DNA of 64,000 nucleotides from Anodontia alba (GCA_964016985.1 OZ024828.1:2319701-2383700); one strand, 5' to 3'; counted from the first letter of the stretch, positions 47,233 through 57,366 are shown. Notes: generated by a model not told the origin, from the sequence alone. Numbers and translations are program-made.

Positions 47233-47565
47233 CAGTTGACTCTCGTTATCTCGACCTCGCTTATCTCGAATAACCGCTTATCTCGAAGTGAGAATCTGGT
47301 CCCTGCCTATACATGAAAACCTAACAACAGATGGAAAATATTGTAGAAAAGAGGAGAAATTGCTCCTAAGGAGCAATTTCTCCTCTTTTCCACAATATTT
47401 TCAATATATCTCTAACTTCAAAAGTCCAATTACCTATCAGTTTGTTAAATGTAGTTAATCAAATTATTTTTTTCCACAATTCTGTTAACCTGATATGTCG
47501 AACTACGGATATCTCGAAGTATTTCAGAGAGTCCCCTTGGAATTCGAGATAACGAGAGTCGACTG
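47233..47565. mobile_element. pogo-like MITE with a central palindrome
   Basis: Ends CAGTTGACTCTCGTTATCTC and GAGATAACGAGAGTCGACTG are nearly perfect inverted repeats, flanked by TA (47231-47232 and 47566-47567). TCTCG words recur inside. Near the left-centre a palindrome pairs 47334-47367 with 47369-47402, one mismatch, around a single A at 47368. Length 333 bp; no transposase. Confidence 0.8.
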
Positions 47566-47596
47566 TATTACCATACAGTCCATATTTTAGACGTAA

Positions 47597-47885
47597 GCAA
47601 AAACATGTAGACCCAGACTGGCCTACGCAGATAGTAGCGTCTGATCAGGGTCTGCACAATTAACTTGCAGAAATGTCAACATGTACCTAACCGCAATATA
47701 AGCATAGTCATTTTGCTTTTAACATAACCAAACAGTTTAGAGCCAGATTGGATGCCACAGTTAGCGGCGTCAGATCAGGGCTTCCACAATGTGTTGGCAG
47801 AAATTTCAAGATGTACCTAACCAATATAAGCCTCGTGTCCCATTCTTTAGATACAGGCAAACAATGCAGACCCTAATCTGATATA
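47597..47885. repeat. Three H60-related hairpin segments
   Basis: Segments at about 47597-47660, 47729-47800 and 47868-47885 contain TGTAGACCCAGACTGG / CTGATCAGGGTCTGCAC, TTTAGAGCCAGATTGG / CAGATCAGGGCTTCCAC, and AGGCAAACAATGCAGACCCT. They are linked by AAGATGTACCTAACC-AATATAAGC, so a ~130-bp unit may have been duplicated. Confidence 0.6.
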
Positions 47886-47924
47886 TCTATTTCACCTTAT
47901 TAAAAAAAAAAAAAAAAAAAAAAA

Positions 47925-48020
47925 AGTCTTTCCTCAGCTTCTGGAATGGGCTCGTCGAGGATGAACCTTGGCTCGTACTCTACGAACATTTCTTCGATCA
48001 GGTCATCCATTGTAGCCATG
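47925..48020 (-). CDS. Short acidic ORF downstream of the Cys-rich ORF
   Basis: An ATG at 48018-48020 on the minus strand opens a frame starting MATMDDLIEEMFVEYEPRF and continuing through DEPIPEAEER, rich in Asp and Glu. It then runs into a T tract (47899-47924 on the plus strand as A's), so its real end is lost. It lies 35 bp after the stop of the Cys-rich ORF on the same strand. Family unknown to me. Confidence 0.35.
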
Positions 48021-48055
48021 GTGTCAGATGGGTATATACTTTGTATCACCTGCCT

Positions 48056-48319
48056 CTAAATGGAAATCTCGATGGCGGCCAGACGCGCAAATTCCTTTTG
48101 CGTCGCTCTTGTTGCACGCCACTCACTCCTATACCCGCACTGACAACAGAGCTGTTGCTTGTCAGTAACCCCTACCCCACAACCCCTGCAGGGCTGAGGG
48201 CGTGAGCCTTTACGGAGTCTCACCAGATGAACTTTACAAATGTCCGTAAGACAGCTTTTACCACAGAGCTCCGTTGAGCTCACGGTCAGCCATTTGCATG
48301 TGTTGTGTCCCTTGGGCAT
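48056..48319 (-). CDS. Cysteine-rich zinc-ribbon-like small ORF
   Basis: An 87-codon frame on the minus strand starts MPKGHNTCKWLTVSSTELCG and ends FARLAAIEISI. It has two cysteine groups: C-x10-C-x3-C-x4-C with a following His (CKW...LCGKSCLTDICKVH), and a CxxC...CxxC pair (PCRGCG ... CCQCGY), which could each bind zinc. Basic residues lie between them. The segment 48050-48500 is clearly GC-richer than its surroundings, which suggests a captured piece. I recall similar small frames as multi-copy products in marine invertebrates but cannot name the element. Upstream on the same strand are two CTACATAAACA words (about 48430-48480) that may be leader signals or chance. Confidence 0.45.
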   Translation of the reverse strand: MPKGHNTCKWLTVSSTELCGKSCLTDICKVHLVRLRKGSRPQPCRGCGVGVTDKQQLCCQCGYRSEWRATRATQKEFARLAAIEISI

Positions 48320-48540
48320 GTCGCTTGTAGTGGTATATCAGCAGTCACCCACTTCTTTAATAGATGAGCCCCGGACTGACGAGGGCGGGGGGCGTTCCCA
48401 GGGGCTCGGGCGGTTCTCAAGTGCAAGCCGCATGTTTATGTAGATAGGGCCGTACACACACATTTACCAATTGTTTATGTAGGTGGGATCCTCCGCGGCC
48501 CAATCTAGCTGGTTTACTCGCCCTCCCTGCTGCTCTGAAA

Positions 48541-49880
48541 ACTTACTTCATTATTTCTGGCTCTTTGTAGTTTTGAGCATTTTTACCTTGTCAGCAAAAT
48601 ATCTCAAAAGTTGTTGGAACTAGAGCCTTGACACTTGATTAGTAGACTAGTAGTGATGACTCGACAACCTAATTAAATTTTGAAAAAAAAAAAAAAAACT
48701 TCATGAATTATGGCACTTTGTAATTTTGGGCATTTTTATCTTGTCAGCAAAAAATCTCATAAACTGTTGGAGCTAGAGACATGAAACTAGGTGAACTAAT
48801 TGGAAATGATGAGTAAATGACCTGATTAACTTTTGAATAAATTATCAAAAAATATTTCATAAGTAATGGCCCTTTGTAAATTCGGGCGTTTTTCCCTTAT
48901 CAGCAAAATATCTCAAAAACTACTGAAGCAAAAGCCTTGAATCTTGATAAATAAATTGGTAGTGATGAGTACATGACCTGATTATCTTTTGAATAAATTT
49001 AAAAAAATATGTCATTAATTATGGCCCTTTGTAATTTTAGGCATTTTTTACATTGTCAGCAAAATATCGCAAACACTATTGGAGCTAGTCTTGAAACTTG
49101 GTTAATTGATTGGTAATGATGAATAGATGACCTGATTACCTTTTGAATAAATTCTGAAAAAAAAAAAAAAAAAAAAAAAACTTAGCGAGTAATGGCCCAT
49201 TGTAAATTTGGGCATTTTCCCTTGACAGCAAAATATCTCAAATCTATTGAAGCTAGAGTCTTGAAACTCTATGAATAGATTGGTAGTGATGAGTACCTGA
49301 CCCTACTAACTTTTGTATCAATTCTGAAAAAAAACTTCGTGTGTTATGGTCCTTTATAATTTTGGGCATTTTAACCTTGTCAGCAAAATTTCTCAAAAAC
49401 TGACGGAGTTAGAGCCTTGAAACTTAGTGAATTGACTGGTAATGATGCGTAGATGGCTCGATTAACTTTTGAATAAATTGAAAAATACTTCATGAGTTAT
49501 AGCCCTTTGTAAATTTGGGCATTTTCTCTTGTCAACGAAATATCTCAAGTACTGTTGGAGTTAGAGCCTCATTACTTGATTAATAGGTTGGTAGTGATTA
49601 GAAGGAAGTTGGAGGGGCCTATTGCTTCTGGGCATGAGTAATGTCCCTTTGTAAATTTTCCCTTATCAGCAAAATATCTCAAAAACTGTTGGAGCTAGAG
49701 CCTCATCATTTGATGAACAGATTGGTAGTGATGAGAAAATGACCTGATTAACTTTGAATAAATTCTGAAAAATATTTCAGGAGTTATATGGCCTTGTGTA
49801 GATTCGCCCATTAATACCTTGTATTATCTTTAGAGGAAAGCATATGGTTGGGGGCAAAGTGTGTTACAAACACAGTTTCT
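48541..49880 (+). repeat. Tandem-core element, core T14
   Basis: Eight units of about 153 bp carry TATGGCCCTTTGTAATTTTG, GGGCATTTT, GTCAGCAAAATATCTCAAAA, GGAGCTAGAGCCTTGAAACT and ATGACCTGATTAACTTTTGA. The right end is GGAAAGCATATGGTTGGGGG and GTTACAAACACAGTTTCTAG. The same right-end words occur alone at 58568-58618, so that end is a mobile-element terminus. Confidence 0.7.
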
Positions 49881-49906
49881 AGTTATCATTTTCATGTTTT
49901 CTTTCT

Positions 49907-49937
<31 letters not shown>

Positions 49938-50157
49938 GTTATTGTTTCGACAATGAACAATCAAGTGTACATGGAAAAATACAGAATATGTTCAGGCAGT
50001 TCGACCTGTTTTCACGAGAAAATATGGATACATATATAATATAGCTTTCGTCTTGCTCTTTCCATTGGTACCATAAAGCGCACATGTTTTTGTAGGCTTT
50101 AGTATTTTATGCAGACAGGTACACTTTACAAATGATATTCAAAGGGAACTTACTATT

Positions 50158-52005
50158 TAGCTCACCTGAGCACGAAGTGCTCATGGTGAGCTATTGTGAT
50201 CAGTCAATGTCCGTCGTCCGTCGTTCGTCGTGCGGCGTCAACAATTGCTTTAAAAGCCTACTCCTCCTACACCCTTGGGCCAATTGACTCGATACTTGGT
50301 AGGAAGCATCGGGGTGACTTGTAGAACAAAAATAGCTAAAATCGTTGCATTCGGAAATCCAAGATGGCCGCCATCTTGAAAAACTATTTTTCGCTTCTTC
50401 TCCTGAACCGAAAGGCCAATTCTCCAAACTTGCTAGGAAGCACTGGGGTGACTTGTAGATCAAAAAGCTAAAGTCGTGCCGATCGGAAATCCAAGATGGC
50501 CGCCATCTTTTAATTATATTTTTCGCTTCTTCTCCTGAACCGAATGGCTAATTGACTCCAAACTTGCTAGGAAGTATCGGGGTGACTTGTAGATCAAAAA
50601 TAGCTAAAATCATGCCGATCGGAAATCCAAGATGGCCGCCACGGCAGCCCTCTTGAAAGTCTATTTTTTTTGCTTCTTCTCTTAAATCCAAAAGCCAATT
50701 GACTCCAAACATGGTAGGAAGCATTGGGGTGATAAAAAATAACTAAAATCGTTCCAACTGAAAATCCAAGATGGCCGCCATGACAGCCATCTTGAAAATC
50801 TATTTTTGTGCTTCTTCTCTTGAACCGAAAGGCAAATTGGGGTGATAAAAAATAACTAAAATCGTTCCAATTGAAAATCCAAGATGGCCGCCATGACAGC
50901 CATCTTGAAAATTTATTTTTTGCTTCTTCTCTTGAACCGAAAGGCCAATTGACTCCAAACTTGTTAGTAAGCATCCGGATGCTTTGTTTAAGCAATCATC
51001 ATGAATCTTGTTCAAAATGTTTGTCTTGATGATTTCTAGGTCAAGTTCGAAACTGGGTCACTTGGCGTAAAAAGGTAGGTCACCTGGCCAAATCAGCTAA
51101 AACCTTGTTAACACTCTAGCGGTCACATTTTTTAAGCAGTCATTATGAATCTTGCTTAAACTGTTTTGTCTTGATAAGTTCTAGGTCAAGTTGAAACTGG
51201 GTCACTTGGGGTCAAAAACTAGGTCACCGGGCCAATCAGCAGAAAAAATTATTAACACTCTAGCGGTCACATTTTTGAAGCAGTCATCATGAATCTTGCT
51301 CAAAATGTTTGTCTTGATGAGTTCTAGGTCAAGTTCGAAACTGGGTCACTTTGATTCAAAAACTAGGTCACCTGGCCAAATCAGCAGAAAATTTTGTTTA
51401 CACTCTAGTGGTCACAATTTTAAAGCAATCATCCTGAATCTCGTCAAAATGTTGTCTTGATGATTTCTAGGTCAAGTTCGAAACTGGGTCACATGGTGTC
51501 AAAACCTAGGTCACCAGGCCAAATCAGCAGAAAACTGTTAACACTCCAGAGGTCACATTTTATAAATAATCATCATAAATATTGCTCAAAATGTTTGTCT
51601 TGATGATTTCTAGGTCTAGTTTAAAACTGGGTCACTTGATATCAGAAACTAGGTTACCTGGCCAAATCAAAGGAAAACCTAGTTGATGCTCTAGAGGTCA
51701 CATTTTTGAAGTGATCATCATGAATCTTTGTGTTTAGGTCAGTTTCTCAGTAACTACGAGTATTGCTCCTACAGCCAGTGATACTTAGTACATGCATACA
51801 TCTTAGCATGGCCTCTTGAGTGCAGTCATCCATATTTGACCTTGACCTTTATTTCACAATCCATTAGACATGCTACATTGTTTTACTTGTTAATATAATC
51901 ATTTTGAATTTTGATCAGAATGTTTGCCTTGATCAGTTCTAGATCAGGCTCTCAAAGTGCTATGATGCTCAGGTGAGTGTTACAGGGCCATCATGGCCCT
52001 CTTGT
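50158..52005 (+). repeat. Chimeric tandem-core element: T2 units then T1 units
   Basis: It has the standard left hairpin (TAGCTCACCTGAGCACGAAG, GTGCTCATGGTGAGCTATTG) and a TCCGTCGTCCGTCGTTCGTC module. The first 760 bp are five or six T2 units (GGAAATCCAAGATGGCCGCC, ATCTTGAAAA-CTATTTTT, CAAACTTGCTAGGAAGCA). At about 50990 the core switches to T1 units (ATCATCATGAATCTTG, CTAGGTCAAGTTCGAAACTG) up to about 51740. The right end GATGCTCAGGTGAGTGTTAC plus GGGCCATCATGGCCC is the T1-type terminus. Confidence 0.75.
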
Positions 52006-52508
52006 TTTTTTACATTATCGTGGCTGACTGAGAGGAGTTCAAACTTTAGTTTATTTACCATAAGCACCTGCAACGCACACGACATCTCGTATAGGGCACA
52101 GGGAACCAATTGTGCCAGGACTTCTGATTTGTGCAAAAAAGTGCAGGGAAGCCCAGGGTAATTATTTTGTGTAAGGCGATCTGTGATTGGTTAATGAAAA
52201 AGATGAATAAAAATGAATTAAAATTTATTAATCTTATTTGAAGAAAAAATGTTTGTGTGTAATATCCTGATTGTTTCAAAGAAATAAATGTTTCTGTTTG
52301 TATTTGCTGGAGCCAAAAGAGGAAGTGGTGAAGTGGTGAAGTTTGAAAGTTTCATTGTTTGTTACCTGCCAATTGAGGGTTTGCTACACTCAGCCCTACA
52401 TTCAGCCTCTAAAATGTCCCAGAAAGTGTTGGTGACAGTGGTGTTATGTCTAGGAACTTAAAATTTTATCCATGGCATGAACACAAAAAATAAGCGAACG
52501 CATATTTT

Positions 52509-53694
52509 TAGCTTACCTTAGCAAAAGCTCAGGGTGAGAGCTGTTGTGATCACCCTCTGTCTGTCGTCCGTCTTTCGTCGTCAACAATTAGTTTGTTAAC
52601 ACTCTAGAGGTCACAGTTTTGACCCAATCTTGATGAAACTTGCTCAGAATGTTTGCTTCTATGAAATCTAGGTCTAAGTTCGATACTGGGCCATATGGGG
52701 TCAAAAACTAGGTCACCAGGTCAAATCATAGGAAAAACATGTTAACACTCTTGAGGTCATAGTTTTGACCCAATATTGATGAAACTTGCTCAGAATGTTT
52801 GCCTCTATTAAATCTAGGTCAAGTTTGTTACTGGGTCACTTAGGGTAAAAATAGGTCAGCAGGTCAAATCAAAGGAAAAACTTGTTAACACTCTAGAGGT
52901 CACAGATTTGACCCAGTTTTGATGAAACTTGCTCAGAATATTTGCCTCTATGAAATCTAGGTCGAGTTTGATCCTGGGTCACGGGGTCAAAAACTAGGTC
53001 ACCAGGTCAAATCAAAGGAAAAGCTTGTTAACACTCTAGAGGTCACATTTTTGAAGTAATCATCATGAATATTGCTCAAACTATTTACCTTGATGATTTC
53101 TAGGTCAAGTTCGAAACTGGGTCACTTGGGATCAAAAACTAGGTCACCGGGCCAAATCAGCAGAAGACCATGTTAACATTCTAGCAGTCACTTTTTTGAA
53201 GCAATCATCATGAATCTTACTCAAAATGTTTGTCTTGATGATTTCTAGGTCAAGCTCGAAACTGGGTCACTTCGGATTAAAAATTAGGTCACCTGGCAAA
53301 ATCAGCAGAAAACCATGTTAACACTCTAGCGGTAACATTTTTGAAGCAATCATCATGACTCTTGCGCAAAATGTTTTTCTTGATGATTTCTAGGTCAAGC
53401 TCGAAACTGGGTCACTTCGGATTAAAAATTAGGTCACCAGGCAAAATCAGCAGAAAACCATGTTAACACTAGCGGTAACATTTTTGAAGCAATCATCATG
53501 AATCTTGCGCAAAATGTTTTTCTTGATGATTTCTAGGTCAAGCTCGAAACTGGGTCACTTGGGGTCAAAAACTAGGTCACCAGGCCAAATCAGCAGAAAA
53601 CCTTGTTAACACTGTAGCTGTCACATTTTTGAAGCAATCATCATGAATCTTGCTCAAATGTTTTTCTTGATAAGTTCTAGGTCAAGTTCAAAAC
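52509..53694 (+). repeat. Tandem-core element, core T1, right end lost
   Basis: The left hairpin is degraded (TAGCTTACCTTAGC / GCTCAGGGTGAGAGC). A GTCTGTCGTCCGTCTTTCG module and about eight units of roughly 145 bp follow. The array stops inside a unit at GTCAAGTTCAAAAC, where LINE sequence begins. No T1 terminus is seen on the far side of the LINE. Confidence 0.75.
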
Positions 53695-55572
53695 GCAGTT
53701 GCTAAAGAAATCTCTGTACCACTATCAATTCTTTTTAATAGATCATTCGCAGAAGGAGTTTTTGCGACTTTTCTAAAAGCATCGAATGTCTTGCCTCTGT
53801 ACAAAAAAAGATGATAAATCTCTTCCATCTAATTACAGACCTATTTCTCTTTTAAGTAATATTGGCAAACTCCAGGAACACATTATATTCAAACATATTT
53901 ACAACCACTTGCACAAAAATAATCTCCTTTACAAATATCAGTCTGGGTTTCTTCCTAACCATTCAACCACTTGTCAGCTTATCGACATATATCACCACAT
54001 ATGCCAAACATTTGATAATGACCAATTCTCAGGTATGTTTTTTTTTGTGACGTATCAAAAGCCTTTGACAGGGTCTGGCACAAAGGGCTCATTTTTAAGT
54101 TGAAACAGTATGGCATAAGCGGGTCTCTCCTAAATTGCGTCACAGACTACCTTAATAACAGAACTCAACGAGTCGTCATTAGATCCTGCGTGTCAAGCTC
54201 TCTGCCAATTAATGCTGGTGTCCCCCAAGGATCTGTTCTTCCCAGTCAGCATTCTACGTAAATCTATATCGGGCCATCATCGGCCCGTCAGGGTAGCTGA
54301 CGGGCCGATGACGGCCCAATGTAGATTTACGTAGAATGCTAGCTGGGTTGGGCCCCTCTTATTTCTAATTTATATTAACGACATAGCTGACTCTCTACTA
54401 AGCTTAATAAGGCTTTCTGCTGATGATAGCTCATTGTTCTGTTCCGCATCCTCCATTCAAGATCTTGAAGGCATAATTAACCACGATTTTAAAATTTTGG
54501 CAGCTTGGGCAAAACAGTGGTTAATAAATTTCAACCCTCTGAAAACTGAAGCCCTTTTATTTACTCTAAAACTGTATGAACACCTCCCAAATATAGAATT
54601 CAACGGCATTCCTGTTTCCTTTGTATCTGACAGACATCTAGGACTGACATTAAGTAACAATGGACGTTGGAATAAACACATAGAAAATATATTGTAAACA
54701 GTGCCTCCAAAATCATTGGCATTATGCGCAAATTAAAATATACATTCCATAAAGTCGTTCTTAACCAAATCTACGTTTCCTTCGTTTTACCTGTACTGGA
54801 GTACTCGGAAATTGTTTGGGATAATTGTACCGCCCAGAACTCAAACACCCTTGAAAAACTGCAGAACAAAACGGCCAGGATAGTCGCTGGACTAACCAGG
54901 GCTGTCTCACTAGACAATTTATATAGAGAATGTGGATGGGTGCCATTGTCTGTAAGAAGACAAGAGCAGAAATTATCCTTTATGAACAAAGCAGTTAATG
55001 GTCTCTCTCCAGGTTATATTCGAGATATTATTCCTCCTTACGTAAGAGAAACTACACCATACTCATTAAGAAATAATAATAACCTAGTCACCCTAAATAC
55101 TCGTACTGAAATATCACGGAAATCATGTATTCCCTCTTTAGTGACACTGTGGAATTCGCCAGACAATGACATTCGGACTGCAGACAGTCTCTCTAGTTTC
55201 AAAAGTAGCATCAAAAGCCAGCGTCCAAATAACTCCAAAGGCCCTCTGTACTTTCTCAGTGGCAACAGATACTTATCAGTGCAACATGCACGAATTCGCA
55301 ATAAATGTAGTAACTTAAAAAGCGATTTATATGACAGTCATCTCTGTCCAAGCCCCATATGTAGTTGCAACACTGCATTTGTAGATGCAGCACATTATTT
55401 TTTCCACTGTCCCAGTTTCGCCGAATGTCGCATGGTTTTGTTCCAAGTAACCCACACTTTTCACCCTTTCAACATGGATAAACTTCTTTTTGGAGATGCG
55501 AGCATTAGTAACCAACAGAACTCAGTACTTTTTTCCATCATTCAAAATTTTATCAAAGGATCAAGAGGATAA
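53695..55572 (+). pseudogene. 5'-truncated LINE (Jockey/CR1-like) reverse transcriptase, disabled
   Basis: The first codons read KEISVPLSILFNRSFAEGVF, then NYRPISLLSNIGK, the start of the reverse-transcriptase domain. The frame breaks at a T run near 54040, after which DVSKAFDRVWHKG is readable in another frame. Next come GVPQGSVL, then GPLLFLIYINDIADS and LSADDSSLF, the catalytic region with ADD at about 54420-54428. A 107-bp hairpin element (54241-54347) sits exactly between VL and GP. A further one-base loss near 54690 separates ENI from VNSASKIIGIMRKLKY. The last part (54724-55572) carries the usual C-terminal region with LEYSEIVWDNCT and CNTAFVDAAHYFFHC. The 3' UTR continues past 55572, with a (CA)n tract near 55690; its end is uncertain, possibly near 56220. 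Confidence 0.85.
54241..54347. mobile_element. 107-bp perfect-plan hairpin element (copy 1), inside LINE RT
   Basis: Two 51-base arms (CCCAGTCAGCATTCTACG... and its near complement ...CGTAGAATGCTAGCTGGG) surround a 5-base loop GGTAG. TT lies on both sides (54239-54240, 54348-54349). Removing the element and one TT joins GGATCTGTTCTT to GGGCCCCTC, restoring the RT motif. Confidence 0.9.
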
Positions 55573-56899
55573 TTAGTAGAAGTAATAACAAAGAATGACA
55601 ACTGCAACTATTAATAAAAATGATTTTTTCTTCAAGAACCTTTTCTACAGGCCTGTTCATCTGGACTCCTGACAAACTTATTTATTTAACACACACACAC
55701 ACACACAAGCCAGCTATCAAGCACAAACTTATATACACGTTCACTTATTTTTCTTGGTCTTTATCTAATTATTTTATAACTGTAAATATGTCCTTGTTTT
55801 GTTATTATGTATGGTTTCAAACAAAACAGATATCTTTACAATGCTGCCGAGCTGCTCGGACACATTCCATGGATGAATAGGGAAAGGGAACGGGTCTATG
55901 GTCGCCGGAAGATAATGCATTGTATGCATAGTTGGTTATATCAAGGTCGCTGACCTCAAGTATGAACCTATTTAACCCACCTGAGAGGACAGACCCGGTC
56001 CGGACGCGCTTTGCTATTGGGTGACTGTTCCTTGCAAGTAGCTCGGTATTGACTGGTTAGTTTATTAATTGTACTAAAAACAATTGAACTTCTATGTTTA
56101 ATGTCATTGTCATGTGAGTTATAATGTGTGTGTATTATAATATACGGGAAAGGGTAAAAGTACTGTTGTGAGAACTTGTGGCCCGACCCCTTTGCATTAG
56201 TATATGCAATAAAATATGATTAAACTGTTTCACTTTCTAATGTTTTAATTTTAACAATTATGTATGTTTAAGATAATTCAGTTAAGTTTGGGTAACAATC
56301 GCCACCATTTTGGGAAAAAGTTGCCAACTCTGCTTGCCATCTGTTCATTTTATGGCTGCTTAATTGTATGTTTCTATCTTTTCCTTTGGTGTTGGGGGTT
56401 AGATGTGGCTCTGACTGTATCAGTTCCTGAGTTTACTTATTCACTTTGCTTAAAGTGACCGGAATTCCACTGTTTTGTATCTGCCGTATGCCGGATTCTG
56501 GCTTTATGTTCACATGTTCAAAATGCCAAAAACGGTTCCATCCAAGCTGACAAAATATCACACAGTTACGGCAAGTCAATTTATCCAAAAAATATCAAAT
56601 GTTTAGATTACAGGTCACAAGAGACAATCAATTAAAATTATGATTTATCATTTAGTTATTTTGTAGTGTTCAATTAAATGACCATGTTATTGCTGCTACG
56701 GACCATTTACAGACCAATTTTCGGACCATAACTGACCGTTCACGGACCATTACGGACTATTCACGGACCACGGACTACTCACTGACCAATTAGCGGTTAA
56801 GTTTACCATATTTTGCAATTAATACAGACCATACGGATACGGAATTTTTATTGGTTCGCAAGTCCGTGAATGGTCAGTGTTTTGTCACCGGGCAACGTG
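55573..56899. other. LINE 3' region and unassigned sequence with a CGGACCATT cluster
   Basis: 55573-56220 is probably LINE 3' UTR plus unassigned DNA. At 56697-56880 short phrases such as ACGGACCATT, CACGGACCATTACGGAC and TCACGGACCACGGAC recur about eight times within 100 bp, and an inverted version (GTCCGTGAATGGTCAGTG) closes the segment. No gene is seen. Confidence 0.45.
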
Positions 56900-57366
56900 C
56901 GATTGATTTGATTGAGTTGGGGTTAAACGACATGTCAAGCTTTGTGGGTCATTTTGTGTCTCTTCCAGAGAAAGGGAGAAGAGAGATAGGAGATAGTAGA
57001 GGAGATGAAAGAGAGGGACAGGGGAGAAAGGAAAATGAATGAAACAGAAGAAATAAAAACATTCCCCCGCTACCTTTACCTGCTGCAAGGATAGCAGGCA
57101 GCCAATATCAGTTGGACGCCTCGGTGACAGAAGAAATAAAAAACATTCCTCCGCTACCTTTACCTGCTGCAAGGACAGCAGGCCTTACCCAACTGTAAGC
57201 CAATATCAGTTGGACGCCTCGGTGACAGAAGAAATAAAAAAAAAACATTCCTCCGCCACCTTTACCTGCTGCAAGGATAGCAGGCCTTACCCAACTGTAA
57301 GCCAATATCAGTTGGACGCCTCGGTGACGTAAGATACACGACCCCTTTGCCTCACCCAACCACGCT
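56900..57366 (-). mobile_element. S2 element with an expanded internal repeat
   Basis: Flanks ACCGGGCAACGTG (56887-56899) and ACCGGACAACGTG (57367-57379) are 13-bp direct repeats with one mismatch. Inside, a ~85-bp block (ACAGAAGAAATAAAAACATT, TACCTTTACCTGCTGCAAGG, CAGTTGGACGCCTCGGTGAC) occurs three times in tandem. Length becomes 467 bp instead of about 293. Confidence 0.85.

Noticed and set aside
50594..50995. 133-codon minus-strand frame with repeated FSRW-RPSW phrases
   Set aside because: It is a translation of the T2 tandem units; period and phrases follow the DNA repeat and vary freely.
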